Assembly: GCA_903827245.1 (NCBI GenBank)
Contig: CAIKHO010000042.1
Span: forward strand, 62,001-126,000
Reading direction: 5' to 3'
Origin: an uncultured Opitutia bacterium
GTDB taxonomy: Bacteria > Verrucomicrobiota > Verrucomicrobiia > Opitutales > Opitutaceae
Length of the DNA: 64,000 nucleotides
Below the pieces are notes generated by a model. The model searched no databases, was not told the origin of the DNA, and saw nothing but the letters and a program-made list of their open reading frames with translations. Both the position numbers and the translations under genes were made by a program. Of the stretch, positions 42,579-52,140 are shown in pieces (the first letter of the stretch is position 1; every line of letters starts with the position of its first letter).

Positions 42579-42752
42579 TACCAGCGTCCGTTGGTTTTAG
42601 ATTTATGTCACGCAGGGTGGCCGCCCACCTCCAGGCGGCGGTGTGGCACATCGGTCACCCGGAATCCGCCGCCCGGAGGTCGGCGGCCACCGGTGCCTAC
42701 TCTTATGAATTGCCAGTAGGCAAAAGTACAAAACTTAGCGGACGTTGGTATT
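42579..42752. repeat. MITE-like nested inverted repeat, family H
   Basis: Non-coding gap element. The outer arms pair TACCAGCGTCCGTTGGTTTT (42579-42598) with AAAACTTAGCGGACGTTGGTA near 42730-42750. The inner arms pair GTGGCCGCCCACCTCCAGGC (from about 42617) with CCGGAGGTCGGCGGCCAC (to about 42690). It fills half of the 359-base gap between ispH and the outer-membrane-like gene; nothing else is recognisable there. Confidence 0.65.
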
Positions 42753-42803
42753 AGCTCGGTCCACGCCACTCATCACCTGCAAGCAAGCTCCTGCCGCACT
42801 GGG

Positions 42804-44015
42804 TCAGAACTTGAAGTTCACACCCATACGGAATCCTTGGAGGCTGCTGAGGTCGACCTTGGTCGAGTAACTCGTGGAGTCCGTGTTGAGGGTTTGCACG
42901 TACTCGCCGCTGTTCTGGTAAACCGCACCCAGGTAAAAGCCGGTGCGCCCCGACAACCATAATTCCATGTTGGCATCGACATAGTAACCCGGCAGCAGGC
43001 GGTTCTTCGTGTTCGAGACAAAAGAGATGATCTCATTGTCCGTCGCGGGCGTGAAATCCTGTTCCACCGTGTAGGTCGTGCCCGAATAAACCAGCACGGC
43101 CCCGAGACTCAGCGTCGCACGCAGGGCGCCGGTGATGGGCATGATCAGCGTGGGGCCCGCGCGGAAGGTATAATAGCCGCCCTTGAGGCGGTAGTGATTG
43201 GTGACACTCGTCGTGTCGACCGTTGTCGTGGTGGTCCGGCTGACCGGGGTGTTGCCCAGCAGCGGAGCGTTGACCGTCAGGGTCTGTTGGGAACCATCGA
43301 CGTTCAGGATGGGATTCCCGCTGGAATCGACCAGGTTCACGACGCTGGAGGCCGGTCCGTTGTAGGGCGGCGCTGGCGCGGGCGCGCCATTGAGCGAATA
43401 GACGTCCGTCACCGTGGTGATCGTGGCCTTCTCCGTCGACGTGAGCTTGGAGCGGATATCGTTGAGGCTGAGCCCGGCGGCCACGTTCCAATCAAAGCGC
43501 GAGGTGATTTTGCCCAGGTCGCGGGCCACCGTGAGCTCAATCCCGGCGGAGGAACCGGGATTTTTCTGCCGCGGGCCGCCATCGGACACCGTGGCCGAGT
43601 AGCTATGCATTGCGATCGAGCCGTCGGACAGGATTTGCGAGGCCTGGGCAAAGCCCCAGGTGTTGGTCTGGCCGTCGGGGGTGATGGGCAGGCTGGTATT
43701 GGCGCCATTGCCGTCGTCGACCACCACCGTCCGTGAATCGATGCCAACGATGCCGTCATGATAGATGCGCTGGGCATTCGTGCTGGTCGTATCGCCGCCG
43801 ATCGACTGTCCCGTGTCCGTGATGATACCAATGCCGCCGAACGACGATTTGGCCCCGCTGAGTCCCCGCGCCCCAAAGCTGATCGAGAACTTCGGCTCGT
43901 AGATGTAGACATCCGTGTCGAAGAACAGGTTGGAGGGCGGTTCCGGCTGCGAGTCAGACTCGGCGAAACCGACGGTAGCGGTGAGCAGGCAAAGCGCGAC
44001 GAAGCGTTTTTTCAT
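42804..44015 (-). CDS. Predicted outer-membrane beta-barrel protein
   Basis: A 403-residue exported protein with a signal peptide (MKKRFVALCLLTATVGFAES). The mature part has many alternating hydrophobic strands and ends in GVNFKF, with the C-terminal aromatic residue needed for outer-membrane insertion. Two low-complexity stretches rich in Thr, Ser and Pro (around the PAPAPPYNGP and TTTTTVDTTS segments) suggest surface loops. The start at 44015 is set by the signal peptide. Family and substrate are unknown. It lies downstream of the ParA-linked genes on the same strand. Confidence 0.65.
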   Translation of the reverse strand: MKKRFVALCLLTATVGFAESDSQPEPPSNLFFDTDVYIYEPKFSISFGARGLSGAKSSFGGIGIITDTGQSIGGDTTSTNAQRIYHDGIVGIDSRTVVVDDGNGANTSLPITPDGQTNTWGFAQASQILSDGSIAMHSYSATVSDGGPRQKNPGSSAGIELTVARDLGKITSRFDWNVAAGLSLNDIRSKLTSTEKATITTVTDVYSLNGAPAPAPPYNGPASSVVNLVDSSGNPILNVDGSQQTLTVNAPLLGNTPVSRTTTTTVDTTSVTNHYRLKGGYYTFRAGPTLIMPITGALRATLSLGAVLVYSGTTYTVEQDFTPATDNEIISFVSNTKNRLLPGYYVDANMELWLSGRTGFYLGAVYQNSGEYVQTLNTDSTSYSTKVDLSSLQGFRMGVNFKF

Positions 44016-44128
44016 GTAGAGTCGGTCCAAGACAGCGGGAAGATCGGCAAGGTTCAAGAAAAGTCGTGCACCGGGGGCGATGAGGCCGGTTTGCGTCCAA
44101 AAACCGCGGCGGGGACCCGTTCCCCGCC

Positions 44129-44851
44129 CTATTCGTTGAACTCGTCGGCCTTCTTGGCCGCCGCGGCCTCGTCCTCGGCCTTGTGCGCCGCGGCCACCTG
44201 CGGATCCAGGGCGGCCTCGCGCTCGCGCAGTTTCTTGTCGCGCTTCCGGATATCGTCCGCCTGTTGCTCCAGCTCGGTCTCTTTTTCCTGCTGCTGCATC
44301 ATCTTCTCGAAAAGCTTGGACTCGTTCTCCTCCATGAAGCGCTCGCGTTCGAGCATCGCCGCCTTCTGCTCCTTCAGCGACGCCTCCTGCTGGTCCAGCG
44401 TGGCCTTGAGCTGCTCCAGGGCGGACTGCTCCTCCCGGGAAACCGGCGCCTTCGCCGCTGCCGGCGCCGCGCTCCGGCGCGACGCAGCCATCAGCTTCTC
44501 GCGGGCCAGCAGCAGCGCCTCGGCCTCCGCGAGATCCCGCTCCCGCTCCGTCTGCCTCGCCTCCGTCTCCTCCACCGCATGCTCCCGCTCGACCAGTCGC
44601 GCCTCCAGCGAGCGCAGCGAGCGTTCCAGCGCGGTCATCTGCTCCGTGCTGACCACCGCCGGCTGCCCAAAGGGCGATTGCGTGGCCGCGACAATCTGCG
44701 CGATCTGCTTGCGTGCCTCCAGCGAGGCGGCGGAGAGCTCGAAGGGCGAACGCGTGACCGGCCGCCGGCGCGGCAGGGTCAGCGCGGGTCCCGCGCCCGA
44801 CGGACGGACGGGAAACTTGATCGGGCTCGGTGGAACCGGCGCATCCGGCAT
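44129..44851 (-). CDS. Coiled-coil protein downstream of ParA-like gene
   Basis: A 240-residue protein with a proline-rich N terminus (PVPPSPIKFPVRPSGAG) and long heptad-rich helices from about residue 75 to the acidic C terminus (ADEFNE). No enzyme motif is visible. The start at 44851 lies 5 bases after the preceding gene's stop, so the two are almost certainly co-transcribed. It may be a scaffold or positioning partner for the ParA-like ATPase; that role is inferred only from context. Confidence 0.7.
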   Translation of the reverse strand: MPDAPVPPSPIKFPVRPSGAGPALTLPRRRPVTRSPFELSAASLEARKQIAQIVAATQSPFGQPAVVSTEQMTALERSLRSLEARLVEREHAVEETEARQTERERDLAEAEALLLAREKLMAASRRSAAPAAAKAPVSREEQSALEQLKATLDQQEASLKEQKAAMLERERFMEENESKLFEKMMQQQEKETELEQQADDIRKRDKKLREREAALDPQVAAAHKAEDEAAAAKKADEFNE

Positions 44852-44856
44852 GGCGG

Positions 44857-45705
44857 TTATTTCTTGAAGAGCTTCGAAAACGAGCCGAAGAGGCCGGCCT
44901 TCTTTTCGCCGGCCGCGCCCCGCCCGGATCCCAAGTGCGGCTTCAGCAGCTCCGCGACCTTCGCCTCCAACGGCGGGTTGCCCAGCACGGCCAGGTTGCG
45001 GGCCAGCGTGCCGCCAGCGGCCAGGTCCTGCTTCAGCGCCTCCAGCTCGGACTTGAACCATTCGGAGGCCTGCGCCACCCGTTCGGCCGGCGCGGGCGCG
45101 GCCGAGGCCTGCGCCACCGCCTCGATCAGGTGCAGGCCCTTCGCCCCCGGGCGGAAGGGCACGCACTCCGCCAGCGTGCGCTCGTCGATGTGCGAAAGGG
45201 AATTGAGAAGTTTGCGGAAATCGCCGCCGACGATCACGTTTTGCGACATGTCCTGGGCGAAGATCGCGAATTCCCCGAGGGTGGTGAGCTTTTCCAGCTT
45301 GCAGAATTCGCGCGTGTCCGACCCGAGCGCCGTCAGGGCGATCGGGAACGTCTCCGGGATTTCCAGCCGCGCCATGTTCTTGAGGAGCTGGTTGTCTTTT
45401 TTTTCCGCCGCCTCGGTCTGGGCCACCATGTCGCCGAACGGGTCGTCGAAGGCCAGCGTTTCCTTGAGGATGCCGACCAGCTGGTCGGCGCGCCCGGGCG
45501 GCTGCCCCTTCAGCGCCAGCAGCTCAATCATCTCGTCATAGGAAAGGTCGACATACTTCGCCGGCGTCTCCTCCTTGCCCTTCACCGGCCAGTCGGGCCC
45601 GTCCAGATTCTGCGCCAGGCTGCTGAGCGCCGTGTTGACCATGATCGAGGCGGAGAAGGCGGAACGGATCTCGTCCCAGTCCTTGGCATTGTATTTGGCG
45701 GGCAT
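44857..45705 (-). CDS. Unrecognised protein between ParA-like and coiled-coil genes
   Basis: A 282-residue mostly helical cytoplasmic protein that I do not recognise. The N-terminal region has NAKDWDEIRSAFSASIMVN, and the C-terminal part has WFKSELEALKQDLAAGGT and a basic tail, SFSKLFKK. The ATG at 45705 is preferred to 45771 because sequence with protein-like composition starts there. It follows the parA-like gene by 62 bases and precedes the coiled-coil gene by 5. Confidence 0.65.
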   Translation of the reverse strand: MPAKYNAKDWDEIRSAFSASIMVNTALSSLAQNLDGPDWPVKGKEETPAKYVDLSYDEMIELLALKGQPPGRADQLVGILKETLAFDDPFGDMVAQTEAAEKKDNQLLKNMARLEIPETFPIALTALGSDTREFCKLEKLTTLGEFAIFAQDMSQNVIVGGDFRKLLNSLSHIDERTLAECVPFRPGAKGLHLIEAVAQASAAPAPAERVAQASEWFKSELEALKQDLAAGGTLARNLAVLGNPPLEAKVAELLKPHLGSGRGAAGEKKAGLFGSFSKLFKK

Positions 45706-45767
45706 GACGTCGGCGGTTGGATGAATTGGAGGTGAAACGGCGGGAAGCGCGAGGGTCCCGGGCCGGG

Positions 45768-46663
45768 TCAAAGCTGGGCGCCCTGACGGACAATCTCGGT
45801 GGCGAGCTTGCGGTAGTCGCTGACCACGCTGTCCTGGGCGGTTTCATCCGTGGCGTCGCCGACGAGGATCACCGGCAGGCCGAGCGTGACCGCGCGGCGC
45901 ACGACCATCGCGTCGCGGATCTGGGTGTCGAAGATCTTTGCGTTCTGGCCGACGCGCTTGGCCGAGCGGAATTGATTCAGGCGAAGCTGCATCCGCATCT
46001 TCGGCACCTCGATGTCCACGCCGGTCTTGATCGAGTTGAAGATCAGGCCCTGCACCTGCGCCGGCACACCCATGGTCGACTTGCGGAAGCTCGCGGAGAG
46101 CTGGTGGAACTTGCCGAGCTTCTCGACCAGGAGGGTGAAACCGATCAGGCTCAGCGCGTCGGGGTTGGACGGCACATAGATTTCATTCGCGGAAAAAACG
46201 CCGCACTGCGAGGCCCGCAGGATGTTCGGCGGGCAGTCAAAGAGGATGAAATCGTAGTTCGCCTCAACCGTGGCGAGCTGCTCCGCAAATATCACGTAGG
46301 CCGGGCGCTTCGGGTCGCCGCTGTATTCGTTCTCGAGGTCGACGAGGTTGAAGGTCGTCGGCGCGACGTCGAGGCCCGGCAGGAGCTTCTCGCCCGCCTT
46401 GCCCTCGACCACGTCCTTCACGATGAGGTCCTTCAGCTGCGCCGTGCCGGGATCGAAGATCGAGTAGACGCACCCTCGCCATTGGCGTTGATCTTGTTCC
46501 AGCGGTCGAGCCGCAGCAGCCAGATGCTCGCGTTGGACTGCGTGTCGAAATCGCAGAGCAAGACCCGCTTGCCCTGCTTGGCGAGACAGGCGGCCGTGTT
46601 GACGATGAGCGAGGTCTTGCCGACCCCGCCCTTGTAATTGATAAAAGCGATCTTGCGTGCCAT
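45768..46663 (-). CDS. ParA-family ATPase (one-base frameshift)
   Basis: P-loop ATPase of the ParA/MinD family, normally a positioning or partition motor. The N-terminal part (46663 to about 46476) has the deviant Walker A YKGGVGKTS and the DFDTQSNAS loop. The rest, in another frame, has the Walker B-like FILFDCPPN and the late helices. Restoring one base in the C run at 46473-46475 joins them (NGEGCVYSIFDPG) into a 298-residue protein of normal length. No parB or parS-like repeat is seen next to it, so it is unlikely to be the chromosomal ParA. The break may be a sequence error. Confidence 0.82.
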
Positions 46664-46871
46664 CCAAATTAAAACGTTAAGGAGCGTTCCCTGAGCCGGT
46701 TGAAGATGTCATCTCGACCCGGTCGCGCGAGCCAAAAAAAAGCGGGGCGCGCTTTCATCTAATTTTTGCACATGGCCCCGGTCCGGCGTCTGCTCCCAGC
46801 CGCCGAAGTTTGCCGCAATGTCACCGATCCGCCACCCGTCCGCCACGGCCCCGGGCGATGCTGGCGTGCCA

Positions 46872-47267
46872 ATGCCTGCCACCATTCTGACCGTGGATGA
46901 CGAACGCGATGTCACCGACCTGGTCCATTTTCACCTCACCAAGGCCGGGTACCGGGTGCTGACGGCGTCCTGCGGTCGCGAGGCGCTTGAGACCGTCCGG
47001 CTCATCTCGCCCGACCTGATCCTGCTCGACCTGATGCTACCCGACGTGGACGGCTTTGCGATCTGCGAGATCCTGCGCCGGCAGGCCGCGACCGCCACGA
47101 TTCCCATCGTCATTCTCACCGCCTGGGCCACGACCGACGCCCAGAGCCTCGGCCTTGAGCTCGGGGCGCTCGACTACATGACAAAGCCCTTCAGTCCCCG
47201 GGAAATGGTCGAGCGGGTCCGGCGCTTGCTCGACCTTCGCCCCGCTTCCGCTAGCGTCGGCGGGTGA
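46872..47267 (+). CDS. Response regulator receiver protein
   Basis: A 131-residue receiver domain: ILTVDDERDVTDLV, LILLDLMLPDVDGFAI with the phospho-Asp, VILTAWATT, and DYMTKPFSPREMV. The ATG at 46872 gives the standard N terminus; an earlier start at 46818 adds only linker-like residues. Its end overlaps the next gene (Gre-like) by 4 bases, so translation is coupled. No kinase is adjacent. Confidence 0.87.
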   Translation: MPATILTVDDERDVTDLVHFHLTKAGYRVLTASCGREALETVRLISPDLILLDLMLPDVDGFAICEILRRQAATATIPIVILTAWATTDAQSLGLELGALDYMTKPFSPREMVERVRRLLDLRPASASVGG

Positions 47268-47743
47268 ACAAGTCCGCCCTCCGCGAACAAATCCTCTCCC
47301 GCCTCCAGGCCGACCTCGCCCAGCAGACCGCCGCCGCCCACCTCGCGCGCGACGAGGCGATCAGCGAGGAAAGCCGGCCCGAGAACCAATACGACACGCA
47401 CAGCCTCGAGGCCGGCTATCTCGCGGAAGGCCAGGCCCGGCTGGCCGCGGAGATCCGCGCCAGCATTGAATTCTACCAGGCCCTCGTGCCCGCCGATTTC
47501 GGCCCGGGCGTTCCGGTCGCGGTCGGCGCATTGGTCGAGTTGCAGGCCCGCGGGCAAGGCTCATGGTATTTTCTGGGACCGCGCGCGGGTGGCCTCGAAA
47601 TTCCGCTGGATGGCACCACCGTGCTCGTGCTCACGCCTCAATCGCCCCTCGGCCGCGAACTGCTCGGCCGACGCGAGGGCGACCAAGTGCGAGTTCCCGG
47701 CCGTGGCGGCTCCACCGCCCACCGCATCACGGTCGTGCGCTAA
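47264..47743 (+). CDS. GreA/GreB-like transcription elongation factor
   Basis: A 159-residue protein resembling the Gre family. The N-terminal half is a helical hairpin (ALREQILSRLQADLA; then LEAGYLAEGQARLAAEI), as in the coiled coil that enters the RNA polymerase secondary channel. The C-terminal half ends with SPLGRELLGRREGDQVRVP, typical of the Gre C-terminal domain. It starts with GTG inside the stop of the receiver gene. It could instead act as a Gre-like inhibitor of polymerase; residues at the hairpin tip (EESRPEN) include acidic ones. Confidence 0.65.
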   Translation: MNKSALREQILSRLQADLAQQTAAAHLARDEAISEESRPENQYDTHSLEAGYLAEGQARLAAEIRASIEFYQALVPADFGPGVPVAVGALVELQARGQGSWYFLGPRAGGLEIPLDGTTVLVLTPQSPLGRELLGRREGDQVRVPGRGGSTAHRITVVR

Positions 47744-48009
47744 GCCGGAATGATGTGTCAGCCGCCAGCGGCACCCTCGGTGCCGCGAGTCGTCCGGGCC
47801 CTGCCAGCTGGGGAAACATCCCCGGGTCCGGCCACCTTGGCCGGGGAGTAAGGTGCCGTCGGCTTACGCTCGGGTGGCAGGGGGAAGCCCCCGGCCTCGG
47901 TGGTTGAAGTTTATTCCTGATACGGGCCGAAACCCGCTTTCCTCGCGCGTGTATTAATAAATTAACACGTGATGCCTGCCGAACCAAACAATGCTAATAT
48001 CAGGTAAAA
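47744..48009. other. Hairpin-rich gap
   Basis: Contains several GC hairpins, such as GCGGCACCCTCGGTGCCGC (47768-47786), then an AT-rich palindrome GTGTTAATTTATTAATACAC on the minus strand (47949-47968). It could carry a terminator for the Gre-like gene and a promoter for the next gene. I could not match it to a known riboswitch. Confidence 0.4.
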
Positions 48010-48726
48010 ATGAGCGTATCGGACGAACGGTACAGGAGTTTGGCCGGGGATTTGCATCCGACCCCGCGGTCACGCATGCTCATCAGCGTCCACATTCCCA
48101 AGTGCGCCGGGACCAGCTTCCGCCACGTGCTGGAGGCGGTCCACGGCGGTGGCCTCTGGCTCAACTATGGGGTCATTTTCACCCGTGAACAGGCCGCCGC
48201 GGGCCTGGTCCCGGCGGCCGCCGCCTGCATCCACGGGCATTTTTTCGCGGACGCCTTCGACTCGCTATATCCGGGGCGCCAGCTCGCGGTCTGGCTGCGC
48301 CACCCGGTCGAGCGCGTGGTGTCCAACTACCATCACTTCCTCCGGAGCCCCGATCCGCGCGACGACTGCTGCCGCCAGCTGCACGAGCGTCGGCTGTCGC
48401 TGCGCGAGTTCGCCGCGCTCGACTGGATGCGCAACGAGTCGGCGCGCTACCTGGGCGGGAAGCCGCTCGCCGATTTCGACTTTGTCGGCGTGGCCGAGCG
48501 CTTCGCCGAATCCCTGTCGGTGTGCCGCCGGACCTTTGGCTGGCACACCCCCGTTCCGCTGCCCTGCGTCAACACCAACCCGGAACGCGTCACGGACCGG
48601 TATGCGCTTTCCCCGCAGGATTTCTCCCATCTGCTCGACCTGAATGACGCCGACCTCGCGGGGCACGAGGAGGCCGTGGCCCGGCTGGACGAGTCTGTGC
48701 AGCAACTCCAGGAACACGCCGCCTAG
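48010..48726 (+). CDS. Sulfotransferase family protein
   Basis: A 238-residue PAPS-dependent sulfotransferase-like protein. The 5'-phosphosulfate loop is HIPKCAGTSFRHVLE (about residues 28-42 from the start used), and the 3'-phosphate segment is LRHPVERVVSNYHHFL. These motifs fit membrane or carbohydrate sulfotransferases of the Sulfotransfer_2 type. The acceptor is unknown. A start at 48076 (MLISVHIPKCAGT) is also plausible. It stands alone after a hairpin-rich gap. Confidence 0.78.
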   Translation: MSVSDERYRSLAGDLHPTPRSRMLISVHIPKCAGTSFRHVLEAVHGGGLWLNYGVIFTREQAAAGLVPAAAACIHGHFFADAFDSLYPGRQLAVWLRHPVERVVSNYHHFLRSPDPRDDCCRQLHERRLSLREFAALDWMRNESARYLGGKPLADFDFVGVAERFAESLSVCRRTFGWHTPVPLPCVNTNPERVTDRYALSPQDFSHLLDLNDADLAGHEEAVARLDESVQQLQEHAA

Positions 48727-48791
48727 GATCCGGCGGCACCGGTCGAATTATTTGGTTCCTTTGCGGCGCCGTTGCTTCCCAGAGTGCCGGC

Positions 48792-49472
48792 ATGCTGAAA
48801 CCGGGCCTTCTCCTGCTGCTCCTGCTGCACGTCCTGCCGCTGCAGGCAGAATCCCTGCCGCCGGACCTGGCAGCCGCGCTCAAGGATTTCCGCTCCGATG
48901 GTCCGAAGGGCTGGGGCTATACCCAGACCACGGTCGCGGGCAGCGAAAGCCTCGTGGAGCGTTTCAACCCGGCCGAGCCCGATTTCCAGCGCTGGACCCT
49001 CGTCCGGAAGAACGGCCAGGCGCCCACGCCCGACGAAACCCGGGATTACAACGAGGGCCGTTCCCGTCGCTCCTCCGGCGCCACCGCTCCGCGCCTGCAG
49101 GACCAGCTCGACGACACCTCCGCCACCTTCGTCAGAACGGAGGGGGAACGGACCGTCTGGCACTTCCGCCTGCAATCGGGTGGCCTCGACGACCGGGCCG
49201 CTTCCTTCATGGCCGTCACCATCACCTTTCATCAGCCCACCCGCACCATTGAACAGGTGGAAATCGCCAGCATCGCCCCCTTTTCCCCGGTGTTCGGCGT
49301 GAAGATAGCCGGCACCATGACCCGGATGCACTACAGCCTGCCCACGCCCGAACGGCCCAGCCTGCTGCTCGCGGTCACAATCCAGGTCCGCGGCCGTGCC
49401 TTCTGGTTCAAGTCCCTCGACCAGGACATGACCGTGACCTACACCGATCAAACCTACCCGTTCAAAAAGTAG
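48792..49472 (+). CDS. Secreted protein of unknown function
   Basis: A 226-residue exported protein with a leucine-rich signal peptide ending near LPLQAES. The mature part is beta-rich with no cysteines and no recognised catalytic motif. Its layout (FNPAEPDFQRWTLVRKNG, then TFHQPTRTIEQVEIASIAPF) recalls small periplasmic proteins that bind or carry a hydrophobic ligand, but I cannot name the family. The stop is followed by partial repeats. Confidence 0.6.
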   Translation: MLKPGLLLLLLLHVLPLQAESLPPDLAAALKDFRSDGPKGWGYTQTTVAGSESLVERFNPAEPDFQRWTLVRKNGQAPTPDETRDYNEGRSRRSSGATAPRLQDQLDDTSATFVRTEGERTVWHFRLQSGGLDDRAASFMAVTITFHQPTRTIEQVEIASIAPFSPVFGVKIAGTMTRMHYSLPTPERPSLLLAVTIQVRGRAFWFKSLDQDMTVTYTDQTYPFKK

Positions 49473-49520
49473 ACGGTTCAACCCTGGGATCCTTGCCGGG
49501 TCGTGTTTCAGTTTGAAACT

Positions 49521-49600
49521 GTAGGAGCGGCTTTACGCCGCGAGGGTTGGGCACGCCGGGGAGGGACAATTTCACGCAGAGGCGCCGGGAACGCAGAGTA
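49521..49600. repeat. Partial family B and family E elements
   Basis: A single family B arm, GTAGGAGCGGCTTTACGCCG (49521-49540), is followed by a single family E arm, TTTCACGCAGAGGCGCC (about 49570-49586). They lie in the 208-base gap ahead of the sensor kinase gene. Two different families occur side by side. Confidence 0.6.
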
Positions 49601-49680
49601 AGGCATGATCGTACCGCCACTCAGACTGGCCCGCCTCAATCATCCGTCCGTCTACTCGTTTAGAGCCACGCCTTTTCGCA

Positions 49681-52128
49681 ATGCTTAATGTAAGTCGTAT
49701 GCCCCTGCGGTGGCGGCTGACCCTGCTGATCACCCTCGTCAGCACGCTTACCCTCGGAGCGGCGTTCGGCGGTTATTTCGGCTTCGAGGTGCTTCGACTC
49801 CAGGACGATGTCACGAAGAACTCGCAGGAATTCACCAGCCAGCTCGCCGTCACGGTCAGCGACTTCCTTGCCAGCGGGTCCGAACCCAGCACCAAAGACT
49901 GGCAGAACTGGATCACCAACCACGACACGATCGTCGCCGTGGTGGTCTATTCACCAACCGGGAAAGTCCTTTCGAGCTATATCCGTCCCGGCTCGGGGGC
50001 ATCCATCGGTTCGCTGCGGTCGGCCTATGTGAATTTTTCCACCGATGAGGCAGTGATCCCGACCAAGCTGGTCGACCGGAACAACCGCCGGCTCGGCACC
50101 CTTGTGCTGACAGCGCGTGCAACCGAAGAGGCCTCGACCCGTCTGAACGAGCCGCTGAAGGCCATGGGAGCGCTTTTCCTCCTGTCGATGCTGGGCTCGC
50201 TCTTCGTGTCGCGCTTCCTCCAGCGCGGCATCTCGGAGCCTATCACCCAACTCGCGCAAATCGCCCGCCGCGTCGCCGACCAGGGCGACTATACGGTCCG
50301 CGCCGAGGCCAAGGGCGGTGGCGAGACCGTCGTCCTCGTCGAGGCGTTCAACTCGATGCTGACCACGATCCAGCAGCGCGATGCCGAGCTGGTGGTGGCG
50401 AAGAACAACGCGGAAAAGGCCCGCGAGCGGCTGGCGGAGATCAACGCCATGCTCGAGGAGGCCAACCGCACCCTCGAGGCCAAGGTCGCCGAGCGCACCG
50501 TCGAGCTGCACAAGGCGATGACTGCCGCGCGCGACGCCAATCAGGCCAAGAGCTCCTTCCTCGCCAAGATGAGCCATGAGCTGCGGACGCCGATGAACGC
50601 CATCATCGGTTATGCCGAGATGCTCATCGAGGACGCCGGCGACCGCGGCGACAACGCCGCCATCGCCGACCTGCGCAAGATCCTCAGCGCCGCCCGCCAC
50701 CTCCTCGGCCTGATCAACGACGTGCTCGACCTCTCCAAGATCGAGGCCGGCAAGATGGACCTCTACCTCGAGTCCTTCGATGTCGCCACGCTCGTCCACG
50801 ACGTCATTCCCACCGCGCAGCCGCTGATCGACCGCAACAAGAACCAGTTGACGGTGGATTGCCCGGAAACGTTCGGCACCATGCGCGCCGATGCCACCAA
50901 GCTGCGGCAGATCCTGCTGAACCTGCTGAGCAACGCCTCGAAGTTCACCGACGAGGGGGTCGTCGCCCTCGAGGTGGTGCGCGACCAGACCGGGCCGCGG
51001 GAAATGATCGTCTTCCGGGTGCGCGACAGCGGCATCGGGATGACCCCGGAGCAAATGAGCCGGCTCTTCCAGGTCTTCAGCCAGGCCGACCACTCGACCT
51101 CGGCCAAGTTCGGGGGTACCGGACTGGGTCTCGCCATTTCCCGGCAGTTTGCCCGCCTTATGGGCGGCGACATCACCGTGGACAGCAGGATGGGCGACGG
51201 CTCCGTCTTCACCGTGCGCATTCCCGCGGAAGTCGCCCCGGTCAAGGCGACGCCGGATGAACCCGCCCCCGCCGCCGAACCGGCCAAGCCCGCCGCCGCC
51301 ATTCCGCCGCCGGCCCCCGCCGCGCGCCGGGGCCGCGTGCTGGTCATCGACCGCGATGATGCCGTGAGCACCATGCTGCAGGACCTGCTCGGGCACGAGG
51401 GCTACGCCGTCAGCTGCGCCCGCAGTGCGGAGGAGGCCGTCACCCGCGCCCGCGAAGCCACGCCCCATGTGGTGATTCTCGACATCCTGACCCCCGGCGC
51501 CGAGGGCGGTAACATCCTGGTGCAACTCAAGGCCCATCCCATCTTCGCCAACCTGCCCTTCGTCCTGCTGACGATGAATGCCAACGCTTCCGGCGGACTC
51601 GTCGCCGGCGCCGAGGACTATGTGACCAAGCCGATCGACGGCGCCCGCCTGCTGGCCCTCCTGGCCAGGCGCAACGCCGCCCGGGGCGAAACCTCGATCA
51701 TGGTCGTGGAGGACGACACCCCGACCCGGGACATGATTGTGCGCCTGCTCGAACGCGAGGGCTGGCCCGCGCTGCAGGCGGAAAACGGCCGCGTCGCCCT
51801 CAGCCTGCTCGAGCAGCACACTCCGTCCGTCGTGCTCCTCGATCTGCTCATGCCCGAGCTCGACGGCTTCTCCGTGCTGCGCGCCATGCGCGCCCATGCC
51901 GTGTGGCGCGACATCCCGGTGGTCGTGCTCACGTCCCTCGATCTCACCGCGGAAGTCCGGGGCTTCCTCGAGCAGCAGGCCGAGCGCGTGCTGCAAAAGG
52001 GCAGTTACTCGCGCGATGAGCTGCTGCGCGAGGTGCGGGACTCCGTGGAGGAATTCACGCGCCGCCGCGGACGCAGCCAGGCGCCCTTTGCCACCCGCCC
52101 GGGCGCCGTGACCGCCACCACCAGCTGA
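49681..52128 (+). CDS. Membrane hybrid sensor histidine kinase with two receivers
   Basis: An 815-residue sensor kinase. It has TM1 (about 12-34), an extracytoplasmic sensor loop, TM2 (about 160-180), HAMP, a coiled coil (about 235-285), HisKA with [12 protein letters not shown] (His299), HATPase ([29 protein letters not shown]), a Pro/Ala linker, and two receivers. The second receiver has [14 protein letters not shown]. The first has [14 protein letters not shown] and ends in DYVTKPIDG. It begins a three-gene run with a single receiver 12 bases downstream and an adenylate cyclase. Confidence 0.93.
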   Translation: MLNVSRMPLRWRLTLLITLVSTLTLGAAFGGYFGFEVLRLQDDVTKNSQEFTSQLAVTVSDFLASGSEPSTKDWQNWITNHDTIVAVVVYSPTGKVLSSYIRPGSGASIGSLRSAYVNFSTDEAVIPTKLVDRNNRRLGTLVLTARATEEASTRLNEPLKAMGALFLLSMLGSLFVSRFLQRGISEPITQLAQIARRVADQGDYTVRAEAKGGGETVVLVEAFNSMLTTIQQRDAELVVAKNNAEKARERLAEINAMLEEANRTLEAKVAERTVELHKAMTAARDANQAKSSFLAKMSHELRTPMNAIIGYAEMLIEDAGDRGDNAAIADLRKILSAARHLLGLINDVLDLSKIEAGKMDLYLESFDVATLVHDVIPTAQPLIDRNKNQLTVDCPETFGTMRADATKLRQILLNLLSNASKFTDEGVVALEVVRDQTGPREMIVFRVRDSGIGMTPEQMSRLFQVFSQADHSTSAKFGGTGLGLAISRQFARLMGGDITVDSRMGDGSVFTVRIPAEVAPVKATPDEPAPAAEPAKPAAAIPPPAPAARRGRVLVIDRDDAVSTMLQDLLGHEGYAVSCARSAEEAVTRAREATPHVVILDILTPGAEGGNILVQLKAHPIFANLPFVLLTMNANASGGLVAGAEDYVTKPIDGARLLALLARRNAARGETSIMVVEDDTPTRDMIVRLLEREGWPALQAENGRVALSLLEQHTPSVVLLDLLMPELDGFSVLRAMRAHAVWRDIPVVVLTSLDLTAEVRGFLEQQAERVLQKGSYSRDELLREVRDSVEEFTRRRGRSQAPFATRPGAVTATTS

Positions 52129-52140
52129 CCTTTCATTCCC

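Noticed and set aside
45768-46663. Chromosome partition ParA
   Set aside because: No parB next to it and no parS-like sites noticed; the two following genes are not partition genes.
47744-47910. Possible riboswitch before the sulfotransferase gene
   Set aside because: Several stable hairpins, but no match to a conserved aptamer core that I know; it is better described as hairpin-rich sequence.
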